DNA of 10,344 nt from an uncultured Eisenbergiella sp. (GTDB taxonomy: Bacteria > Bacillota > Clostridia > Lachnospirales > Lachnospiraceae). The stretch is from the NCBI GenBank assembly GCA_948960675.1, contig CARDPF010000102.1:1-10344 (forward strand). Direction: 5' to 3'. Below the pieces are notes generated by a model that saw only the letters and a list, made by a program, of their open reading frames with translations, was not told the origin of the DNA and ran no database searches. Numbering within the stretch: the first letter of the stretch is position 1; each line of letters opens with the position of its first letter. This document shows positions 1-6,664 of this stretch, one piece after another. The translations under genes were made by a program, and so were the position numbers.

Positions 1-27
1 GAGTTCAGACGTGTGCTCTTCCGATCT
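1..27 (+). other. Illumina TruSeq adapter (sequencing artefact)
   Basis: These 27 bases are identical to the 3' part of the Illumina TruSeq read-2 adapter, from GAGTTCAGAC through GCTCTTCCGATCT. They are library-preparation sequence left at the contig end and do not belong to the organism. Translated, they give the well-known artefact peptide CSSDL on the + strand and GRAHV on the - strand. Any gene model that begins inside this stretch has a false start. Confidence 0.98.
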
Positions 28-28
28 C

Positions 29-943
29 CTGATCAACTGCATGGGAATGGCGATGGAAAATATACTGGGTCGGCAGGGCTCGGCCCTGAGCCGCAACAGC
101 GACGATTTTGTGCCGGACAATCCGGAAGGGTTTGCAGAGCATTTGCTGCAAAACGCCTACAACGCCCCTTACCACGGACAGTTTTATTACTGTGACTGGG
201 ATATGTTTTGGAGCTGCCACCCGGATGCCCAAAAGCATGCCGTGCTGCGCGCCATAAGCGGCGGCCCGGTCTATGTGTCGGACCGGATCGGGGAGACGAG
301 CCGGGAAGTGCTTGCGCCCCTTGCGCTTGGGGACGGGAAGCTTTTGCGGATGGACCGGGCCGCCATGCCTGCGCCGGACTGCCTGTTTGCGGATCCCCAA
401 AAAGAGGGTGTTGTCAAGCTGACCAATGTGGCGGACTGTGGACAGGAAGGGAAAAAGGGCGCGGCCATCGCGCTTTACAATCTGGGAAAAGAGGAAAAAA
501 GCGTTTCCTTTGGCGCAGGGGACGTGTTTGACCTGCCAAAGGGCGCATATGTATGCGTGGACGTTTTGCAAAGGAAGGCGGTGGGCCTTTTGCAGGAAGG
601 GGAGCGCGTACCGGCGGTTTTGCCGGCGGAGGGCTTTTTGCTGTACGTTTTCGTACCCTGTGCAAAAGGGTTTGCGGCGCTGGGGCTTTTGGACAAATAT
701 ATCGGGTTTGCGGCCCTGGCGCAGGTAAAGCCTTTTGCGGGCGGATTTATGGCCGTGACAAAAGAGGCGGGAACCTTCGGGTTCTGGACAGGGCGCAGCG
801 TGCAAAAGGTGTGGTGCAACGGCATCGACAAAACGCGGGAACTGGAGCGGGACGGGCAGTTCTACCAGATTCGGGGACAGGGACGTGGCAGCATGGTGGT
901 ACAGGTCTGGCTGGAAGAGGAGGAGGAACATTCATATGTATGA
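29..943 (+). CDS. Raffinose synthase/Sip1-type GH36 glycosidase, C-terminal part
   Basis: This is a 5'-truncated gene, with 304 codons of real sequence before the TGA at 941-943. The protein resembles the C-terminal half of the raffinose synthase/seed-imbibition (Sip1) branch of glycoside hydrolase clan GH-D. The sequence shows the RNSDDF motif (codons about 92-109), whose first Asp (101-103) aligns with the catalytic acid/base of this family. It also shows the diagnostic CDWDMFWSCHPDAQKHAVLRA block and GGPVYVSDRIGE (roughly codons for 190-300), followed by the beta-rich C-terminal domain. The nucleophile motif and N-terminal domain lie upstream, beyond the contig end. Family members in plants transfer or hydrolyse alpha-galactosyl groups. 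Bacterial relatives are mostly uncharacterised and are usually taken as alpha-galactosidases acting on raffinose-type sugars. Which reaction this one performs cannot be decided from the fragment. The 3' end overlaps the aldolase gene by 8 bases, which indicates co-transcription. Confidence 0.85.
   Translation: MINCMGMAMENILGRQGSALSRNSDDFVPDNPEGFAEHLLQNAYNAPYHGQFYYCDWDMFWSCHPDAQKHAVLRAISGGPVYVSDRIGETSREVLAPLALGDGKLLRMDRAAMPAPDCLFADPQKEGVVKLTNVADCGQEGKKGAAIALYNLGKEEKSVSFGAGDVFDLPKGAYVCVDVLQRKAVGLLQEGERVPAVLPAEGFLLYVFVPCAKGFAALGLLDKYIGFAALAQVKPFAGGFMAVTKEAGTFGFWTGRSVQKVWCNGIDKTRELERDGQFYQIRGQGRGSMVVQVWLEEEEEHSYV
918..927 (+). promoter_or_regulatory. Ribosome binding site of the aldolase gene
   Basis: The purine run AGGAGGAGGA ends 8 bases before the ATG at 936. 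It fixes that ATG as the start, rather than upstream in-frame codons lying within the preceding gene. Confidence 0.8.
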
Positions 944-1550
944 AAAAGAACGGGAAGAATTGGCAAAAATCTGCCATCTTTTGTACCAGCGCAACCTGGT
1001 ATCCGCCACCGACGGCAATGTGAGCCTGCGGGTGTCCAAGGAGCATATGCTGCTGACGCCCTCGGGCAAAAACAAGGGCTTTGTGGAAGCGGGCGACATG
1101 CTGGTGGTGGATTTTTCTGGCAATGTGGCAGAGGGCGCAGGCAGGGCCAGCAAGGAGTATCCCATGCACCGGGCGGTGTATGAGGGCCGCAGCGACGTAA
1201 ACGCCGTGGTACACACCCACCCTGTCTATGCAACGGCGTTTGCCATGGCGGGAAAAAACATTCCGGACAACTATCTCATCGAGACCCGGATGATGTTAAA
1301 AAAGGTCGCCCTTGCGCCCTATGCCACGCCGGGCACGGCAGAGATGGCGGATGCCATCGCCCCCTACATACAAGAGGCAAATGCCGTTCTTTTGCAAAAC
1401 CACGGGGCGCTGACCTGGGGGCGGGACCTGATGGACGCCTTTAACAAAATGGAAGTGCTGGAGTCTGTGGCAAAGACCATCATCCATTCCGCAGCGGTGG
1501 GGGAGCCGGTTGTCATTTCACGGGAAAACATGGATAAAATGAAAAAATAA
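936..1550 (+). CDS. Class II aldolase, L-fuculose-phosphate aldolase type
   Basis: The 204-residue protein belongs to the class II aldolase/adducin family. These zinc enzymes split ketose phosphates into dihydroxyacetone phosphate and an aldehyde, as FucA does with L-fuculose 1-phosphate to give lactaldehyde. Zinc ligands are visible as His93 and His95 in HTHP and His156 in NHGA. The expected catalytic Glu is Glu74 in SKEYPMH. Phosphate-binding segments are TDGNVS (25-30) and TPSG (41-44). All match E. coli FucA with a one-residue offset. Tyr113 may be the active-site tyrosine. The length is slightly below FucA (about 215), with a short C-terminal tail. The start at 936 is chosen from the AGGAGG-type site upstream and overlaps the previous gene by 8 bases. 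The family also includes ribulose-phosphate 4-epimerases and rhamnulose-phosphate aldolases, so the exact substrate is open. No isomerase or kinase for a deoxyhexose is present in the window to settle it. No signal peptide: cytoplasmic. Confidence 0.9.
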   Translation: MYEKEREELAKICHLLYQRNLVSATDGNVSLRVSKEHMLLTPSGKNKGFVEAGDMLVVDFSGNVAEGAGRASKEYPMHRAVYEGRSDVNAVVHTHPVYATAFAMAGKNIPDNYLIETRMMLKKVALAPYATPGTAEMADAIAPYIQEANAVLLQNHGALTWGRDLMDAFNKMEVLESVAKTIIHSAAVGEPVVISRENMDKMKK

Positions 1551-1562
1551 AGAAATGGGGAA

Positions 1563-1582
1563 GCCCCGTACCGGTACGGGGC
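1563..1582. repeat. Perfect 20-base palindrome between aldolase and alpha-galactosidase genes
   Basis: GCCCCGTACC is followed directly by its exact reverse complement GGTACGGGGC. It lies in the 44-base gap between the aldolase stop (1550) and the GH36 start (1595), 12 bases before that ATG. As RNA it can form an 8-bp GC-rich hairpin with a CCGG loop. No run of T follows, so it is not a standard intrinsic terminator. It may be an RNA processing or stability element, a control on translation of the next gene, or a DNA operator. The function is inference. Confidence 0.75.
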
Positions 1583-1594
1583 GCATAAGTCAGG

Positions 1595-3712
1595 ATGGAA
1601 AAGCGGTATTGTATAGAAGAAAACGGCATCCGGCTGGTATTTGCGGTGTCGGAGAAAAAGGAGGTCTTTTTCTACCATTGTCAGTGCAGGGATTTTGTGG
1701 AGGAGGAGATCGGGGAAAACCAAAAAGACTGGTACCGTCTGGTGGAAATCCAGCTGGCCGGGGAGGACTGTGACGACCACCACGGCTCCAAATATACCGG
1801 GACGCTGCCGGGACGGCGGTTGGAATTCTCGGATTTTTTGGACGTTAGAAACGAACAGGGCAGGAAAATCAGCGTAGAACAGACCGACCCGGTCACCGGG
1901 CTTTTGGTCACCAGCTGCCTGCAGTTTACCGATGGCGTCAGGGTAGTGGAAAGCTGGACGCAGGTGGAAAACAGGGGCCTGGAAGCGGTGGGGCTTACCT
2001 ATGTGTCCAGCTTTTGCCTGACGGGACTGACCAAGGCTTCCCCCCTGCCCTGGGATAAGGCGGCAAGGCTTCGGATTCCCTCCAATACCTGGTACGGGGA
2101 GTTTGCGTGGAAGGAATATACCCTGCCCCAGCTGGGACTGCACAAGGTGTTTCACTATTCCACCAAGCGGGTGTCCGTCTCCTCCACGGGAACCTGGAAT
2201 TCCCATGAATATTTGCCCATGGGCTATGTGGAATGTGAGCCCTCTAGGGAGGGCTGGCTGTTTTCCATTGTCCATAACGGCTCCTGGCACTGGGAGGTGA
2301 GCGATTCCAAAGACGCGCTCTATCTGCGGCTTTCGGGGCCCACAGAGGCGGAAAACCACTGGTATAAAGCGTTAAAGCCGGGGGATGCTTTTTCGTCGGT
2401 GCATGGGGCAATCGCGGTGACGGCGACAGGCTTTACGGACGCGGTGGCCTCCCTGACGGACTGGCGCAGGGCCGTCAGGCGGCCCAATGCCGATAACGAA
2501 AAGCTGCCGGTAATTTTCAACGATTTCATGAATTGTCTGGGAGGGGATCCCACAGCCGAAAAGGAGTATCCGCTCATTGACGCAGCGGCAGCCATCGGCT
2601 GTGAGTATTATACCATTGATGCGGGCTGGTATGCCGACGGATCCTGGTGGTCTAAGGTGGGCGAGTGGGAGCCTGCGCCCAGACGGTGGCCCGGGGGCAT
2701 CGGGAAAGTGCTTTCCTATATCCGCCAAAAGGGAATGATACCGGGGCTTTGGCTGGAACTGGAGGTCATGGGCATACACTGCCCGGTTGCGGCAAAAAAG
2801 CCGGATGACTGGTTTTTCATGCGGCACGGCAGGCGGGTCATTGACCACGGCCGCTACCAGCTGGATTACAGAAACCCTGCCGTGCGGGCCTTTGCGGACG
2901 GGGTCATCGACCGGTTAGTAAAGGAGTATGGGGCCGGTTATATCAAAATGGATTACAACATCAACGCCGGGATCGGGACAGAGCAGGAGGCGGACAGTGC
3001 AGGGGACGGGCTGCTTGGCCACAACCGGGCATATTTGGCATGGCTGGATTCGGTGTTTGCCCGCTATCCGGAATTGATTATCGAAAACTGCGGCAGCGGC
3101 GGCATGCGCATCAACGACGCCCTATTATCGCGCCACAGCATCCAGTCCTCCAGCGACCAGACGGATTACCTGCGCTATGCCGCCATCGCGGCGGCGGCCC
3201 CGGTAGCGGTGACGCCGGAACAGAACGCGGTTTGGTCTTATCCGTTGCAGGATGCGGATGCAGAACAGACGGTTTTCAACATGGTCAACGCCATGACCAT
3301 GCGGATCCACCAGAGCGGCCATCTGGGCAGGCTGGGGGAGGAGAACCTCGCCCTCATCCGGGAGGCTGTGGACTATTACAAATCCTACCGGCACCTGATC
3401 GGGCGTTCCTATCCGTTCTGGCCTTTGGGGATGCCGTCTTTTGACGGACAGCGCTTTGCCGTGGGCTTTGCCAATGACGAATGCGCCCATCTGGCGGTGT
3501 GGCGTCTGGACGATCCGGAAGGGACAACAGCGCTGCCCCTGCAGGCTTATAGGCAGCTGCCGGTATGCCAAGACAAAACGATCGCCGGGATAGAGGTGGT
3601 TTATCCAAAGTCCCTGCCCACAGGGATTTGTTATCATGGGGAAAGCGGTATTTTGGAGGTTTCGCAGCCCCTGCGCAGCGCAAGGCTTTTGAAAATCCGT
3701 TGGGAGAAGTAA
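1595..3712 (+). CDS. GH36 alpha-galactosidase, cytoplasmic
   Basis: This 705-residue protein is the usual length of family GH36 alpha-galactosidases, which remove terminal alpha-galactose (in some members alpha-GalNAc) with retention. An N-terminal beta-sandwich (about 1-295) leads into a (beta/alpha)8 barrel (about 305-610) and a short C-terminal beta domain. The nucleophile is expected to be Asp453 in YIKMDYN. The acid/base is expected to be Asp521 in SSDQTDYLRY. The conserved ENCGSGGMR block (497-505) is present, with Cys499 and Arg505 shaping the sugar pocket. The barrel motif reads IDAGWY (341-346), where many relatives have DDGW, so one galactose-contacting Asp is Ala. No signal peptide. 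A TAA lies in frame at 1586-1588, so ATG 1595 is the first possible start. Its Shine-Dalgarno signal is very weak, with only CAGG touching the ATG, and the palindrome lies just upstream. The sulfatase gene follows after 6 bases. Confidence 0.92.
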   Translation: MEKRYCIEENGIRLVFAVSEKKEVFFYHCQCRDFVEEEIGENQKDWYRLVEIQLAGEDCDDHHGSKYTGTLPGRRLEFSDFLDVRNEQGRKISVEQTDPVTGLLVTSCLQFTDGVRVVESWTQVENRGLEAVGLTYVSSFCLTGLTKASPLPWDKAARLRIPSNTWYGEFAWKEYTLPQLGLHKVFHYSTKRVSVSSTGTWNSHEYLPMGYVECEPSREGWLFSIVHNGSWHWEVSDSKDALYLRLSGPTEAENHWYKALKPGDAFSSVHGAIAVTATGFTDAVASLTDWRRAVRRPNADNEKLPVIFNDFMNCLGGDPTAEKEYPLIDAAAAIGCEYYTIDAGWYADGSWWSKVGEWEPAPRRWPGGIGKVLSYIRQKGMIPGLWLELEVMGIHCPVAAKKPDDWFFMRHGRRVIDHGRYQLDYRNPAVRAFADGVIDRLVKEYGAGYIKMDYNINAGIGTEQEADSAGDGLLGHNRAYLAWLDSVFARYPELIIENCGSGGMRINDALLSRHSIQSSSDQTDYLRYAAIAAAAPVAVTPEQNAVWSYPLQDADAEQTVFNMVNAMTMRIHQSGHLGRLGEENLALIREAVDYYKSYRHLIGRSYPFWPLGMPSFDGQRFAVGFANDECAHLAVWRLDDPEGTTALPLQAYRQLPVCQDKTIAGIEVVYPKSLPTGICYHGESGILEVSQPLRSARLLKIRWEK

Positions 3713-3718
3713 ACAGGC

Positions 3719-5182
3719 ATGAAAAATTTGATACTGATTACCACGGACCAGCAGCGGTTCGATTCTTTGGGCTGCAACGGCAGCGATTTTGTAAATACCC
3801 CGAATCTGGACCGGATTGCCCGGCAGGGAGCCCGGTTTGACCGGGCTTACTGCACCAATCCGGTGTGTACGCCTTCCCGGGTGTCCATTTTGACCGGGCT
3901 TTTGCCTTCCCGGCACGGTTCCTACAACATCGGAACCTACGCGGCAGACACCTCCCGCTTTTTGAGCACGGTGCTGACCGGGGCCGGATACCGGACCCAT
4001 CACTTGGGCAAGCTGCATGTCTATCCCTGGGATACTGCCTCGCCCGAGACGGCGCCGGTGGGGGATGGGGAACCCTTTACCGGTTTGGCGGGCTTTGAGA
4101 CGGCGGAGATTTCCGTGGGGCACAGCGATTGGGGGGTGAACGGCCATTATGAGGCGTGGCTTGCCGGACGCGGCATCAAAAAAGGCTGTCAAATGCCCCA
4201 GCTGCAGGTTGGGCGGCTGTTTGAGGAGGACGCATACGGCTGCGGCGACTGGGGAATGCCTTACCGCCTGCACAGCGGCGCATGGATTTTGGAACGGACC
4301 GAAGCTTTTTTAAGGCAGAGGGACTTATCCCGTCCCTTTTACTTAAATATCGGGTTTCAGGATCCCCATCACCCGCTTGTTTTGCCGAAGGATTGGCCCA
4401 AAATCTTGCCCGGACGCCTGCCAAGGCCAAAGGGATGTGCGCAGGAGGGGGTGGCGCCCCAGGCCGCGCTGCGCCGTGGAACCGTGGAGCAGGACTGCGG
4501 CGGGCGTTTTGGGATTGCGGGCAACCAAAATACGGTTTGGCAGGACGTTTCGGGGGAAAAAATACAGGCGGCCCGCAGTTACTATTATTCCATGGTGGAA
4601 TTGTTCGATCACCAGATCGGGCAGCTGGAGGCTTTGCTGAAGCGGTTTGATGCCTGGGAGGATACGCTGCTGGTCATCACCAGCGACCACGGGGATATGC
4701 TCTATGACCATGGGCTGGGGGAGAAGGGCCCTGTGGCATATGAAGAAGTGCTTAAGGTACCGCTGCTGCTTAGCCTGCCGGGACAGATTGTGCCCCAGAC
4801 GGTGGAGGAGACAGTGTCCTTGGCGGATCTATATCCCACTGTGCTTTCGTATCTGGGCCTGCCCTGCATGGGGGGAACCGACGGGATTTCCCTAAAGGGG
4901 CTTTTGGAGGGGCAGACGCTGCCGCGCTGCGGGGTGCGGGCAGAGTTTAAAGAGGAGGCGGATTGTATCCGTTACCGCTGCTTTATCACCAAAGAGTGGA
5001 AGCTGGTGGAATACCCGGGGGAGCGGTTCGGGGAACTCTACTGTCTGGCCAAGGATCCGGGGGAGACGAAAAATCTGTACGACGATCCTTCCTGTCTGGC
5101 CATAAAATATGAATTGTTGAAAGAAATGCTCAGACAGCAGGACCAAAGCGACTTTTTGGCGCAGCGTCCCTGCAGGTGCTGA
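3719..5182 (+). CDS. Type I (formylglycine-dependent) sulfatase, cytoplasmic
   Basis: This 487-residue member of sulfatase family S1 hydrolyses sulfate esters using a formylglycine made from a cysteine. The motif is Cys50-Thr-Pro-Ser-Arg54 followed by VSILTG, the canonical Cys-type signature. Calcium ligands are visible as Asp10-Gln11 at the end of the first strand (ITTDQQ) and Asp323-His324 in ITSDHGD. Further active-site residues are Lys98 and His100 in LGKLH, His217-His218 in QDPHHP, and Lys336 in GEKG. The protein starts directly with the first core strand (MKNLILITTD), so it has no signal peptide. The cysteine must be matured by an anaerobic sulfatase-maturating enzyme encoded elsewhere. 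The start is 6 bases after the alpha-galactosidase stop, with GGGAGAA at 3702-3708. The natural substrate (which sulfated sugar, and which position) cannot be read from the sequence. The location between two glycosidase genes suggests a sulfated glycan fragment. Confidence 0.92.
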   Translation: MKNLILITTDQQRFDSLGCNGSDFVNTPNLDRIARQGARFDRAYCTNPVCTPSRVSILTGLLPSRHGSYNIGTYAADTSRFLSTVLTGAGYRTHHLGKLHVYPWDTASPETAPVGDGEPFTGLAGFETAEISVGHSDWGVNGHYEAWLAGRGIKKGCQMPQLQVGRLFEEDAYGCGDWGMPYRLHSGAWILERTEAFLRQRDLSRPFYLNIGFQDPHHPLVLPKDWPKILPGRLPRPKGCAQEGVAPQAALRRGTVEQDCGGRFGIAGNQNTVWQDVSGEKIQAARSYYYSMVELFDHQIGQLEALLKRFDAWEDTLLVITSDHGDMLYDHGLGEKGPVAYEEVLKVPLLLSLPGQIVPQTVEETVSLADLYPTVLSYLGLPCMGGTDGISLKGLLEGQTLPRCGVRAEFKEEADCIRYRCFITKEWKLVEYPGERFGELYCLAKDPGETKNLYDDPSCLAIKYELLKEMLRQQDQSDFLAQRPCRC

Positions 5183-5193
5183 CGGATGCGCGC

Positions 5194-5201
5194 AGAAAGG
5201 A
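5194..5201 (+). promoter_or_regulatory. Ribosome binding site fixing the sucrose phosphorylase start
   Basis: AGAAAGGA lies 7 bases before ATG 5209. It makes that ATG the likely start, in preference to the in-frame GTG at 5176, which overlaps the sulfatase and would add 11 residues absent from the family. Confidence 0.75.
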
Positions 5202-5208
5202 ATGGGAT

Positions 5209-6636
5209 ATGAAAAACAAAATTATGTTAATTACCTATGCCGACAGCTTCGGCAGGAATTTGAAGGAACTAAAGAGTGTGCTGGATGGGCATTTTGACCG
5301 GGAGATCGGTGCGGTGCACATTCTTCCCTTTTTTCCCAGTTCCGGGGACCGGGGATTTGCGCCCCTGACTTATGAGGAGGTGGAACCGGCGTTTGGCGAT
5401 TGGGCGGACGTGGAGGCCATCGCAAAAGACCGGGAGTTGATGTTCGATTTCATGATCAACCATCTCTCCCGCCAGTCCAGAGAGTTCAAGGATTTTGTGC
5501 AGAACCACGACGCTTCCGCGTACAAGGATATGTTTATCCGCTTTCAGGAGTTTTGGCCCGGCGGTGCGCCCACGCAGGAGCAGATTGATATGCTCAACAA
5601 GCGCAAAAACTGTGCGCCCTGCGAGAGGATTACATTTGCGGACGGGACGCAGGAGGACATTTGGTGTACCTTTAGTGAGGAGCAGATGGATTTGAATCTG
5701 GAAAGTGCGTGTACCTGGGAGTTTGTGGAACGTTCCCTGCGCTTTCTCATGGCACACGGCGCGTCCATGATCCGTCTGGATGCCTTTGCCTTTGCCACCA
5801 AAAAGCTGGGCACCTCCTGCTTCTTTGTGGAGCCCCAGATGTGGGAATGCATGGATAGGGTACAGAAGGTGCTGGACGAGCAGGGCGTGCCCATGCTGCC
5901 GGAAATCCATGACCATTATAAAATCCAGCTAAAAATTGCACAGCACGGTTATCCGGTATATGATTTCGCGCTGCCGGTGCTGGTACTGCACACCCTGTAT
6001 ACAGGCAATGCCGGGCGCTTAAAGCATTGGTTTTCCATCTGTCCCAAGGACATGTACACCACGCTGGATACCCATGACGGCATCGGGACGGTGGATGTGG
6101 AGGATTTGCTTACGGAGGAGGAACTGCAGGCGGTGATTGATAAGACCGCAGAGTACGGCGCAAACTTTAAGATGGATTTTTCCGCCAAGGCCAAGGATAG
6201 GCCGGTGGTGTACCAGATCAACTGTACCTATTATTCCGCCCTGGGGGAGGACGACCAGGCCTATCTTCTGGCTCGGGCCATCCAGTTTTTTGCGCCCGGT
6301 GTGCCGCAGGTATATTATATGGGCCTGCTGGCGGGGGAAAACGATTACGAACTGATGAAACGTACGGATTTTCCGCGCAATATCAGCCGCCACAATTATA
6401 CCGTGGAGGAAATTGATCGGGCGGTACAAAAGCCGGTGGTGCAAAAGCTGTGCAGCCTGATGCGGATGCGCAACGAATTTGCGGCCTTCGACGGGGAGGC
6501 AGTGGTGTCCGACCTGCCGGACGGCCTATTGGAAATTGTGCGGGAAAGCAACGGCTGCCGGGCGGTGCTCCATGCGGATTTAAAGACCAGGGCCTTTACG
6601 GTGCGCTGCAGCGACGCGGCCTATAATTACGGATAA
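5209..6636 (+). CDS. gtfA: Sucrose phosphorylase (GH13 subfamily 18)
   Basis: The 475-residue protein phosphorolyses sucrose to alpha-glucose 1-phosphate and fructose, saving one ATP compared with hydrolysis. Length and layout match GH13_18. The catalytic triad is clear: nucleophile Asp191 in IRLDAFAFA, acid/base Glu232 in LPEIHD, and transition-state stabiliser Asp290 in LDTHDGIG. These numbers nearly coincide with Bifidobacterium adolescentis sucrose phosphorylase (192/232/290). The blocks QINCTYYSALGEDDQAYLLARAIQFFAPGVPQVYY (split here by eye into loop A and strand 8, about 337-370) and GLLAGEND are typical. The acceptor loop around 128-137 (MLNKRKNCAP) differs from the Tyr-containing loop of the Bifidobacterium enzyme. 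A different acceptor, such as fructose 6-phosphate or glycerol, is therefore possible. The gene lies 26 bases after the sulfatase and 28 before the glycyl radical enzyme. Together with GH36 galactosidases it fits degradation of raffinose-type sugars: galactose is removed first, then sucrose is phosphorolysed. Cytoplasmic. Confidence 0.9.
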   Translation: MKNKIMLITYADSFGRNLKELKSVLDGHFDREIGAVHILPFFPSSGDRGFAPLTYEEVEPAFGDWADVEAIAKDRELMFDFMINHLSRQSREFKDFVQNHDASAYKDMFIRFQEFWPGGAPTQEQIDMLNKRKNCAPCERITFADGTQEDIWCTFSEEQMDLNLESACTWEFVERSLRFLMAHGASMIRLDAFAFATKKLGTSCFFVEPQMWECMDRVQKVLDEQGVPMLPEIHDHYKIQLKIAQHGYPVYDFALPVLVLHTLYTGNAGRLKHWFSICPKDMYTTLDTHDGIGTVDVEDLLTEEELQAVIDKTAEYGANFKMDFSAKAKDRPVVYQINCTYYSALGEDDQAYLLARAIQFFAPGVPQVYYMGLLAGENDYELMKRTDFPRNISRHNYTVEEIDRAVQKPVVQKLCSLMRMRNEFAAFDGEAVVSDLPDGLLEIVRESNGCRAVLHADLKTRAFTVRCSDAAYNYG

Positions 6637-6664
6637 AGGAGAGCGGGGCGGCAAGGATAGGAAT

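Noticed and set aside
3611..3630. Hairpin TCCCTG/CAGGGA followed by TTTG
   Set aside because: It is inside the alpha-galactosidase gene, with a short stem and a poor T run, and the reading frame continues.
4319..4343. Hairpin AGGGAC/GTCCCT followed by TTTTACTT, resembling a terminator
   Set aside because: It is a weak 6-bp stem inside the sulfatase coding region, with the frame intact on both sides; likely chance.
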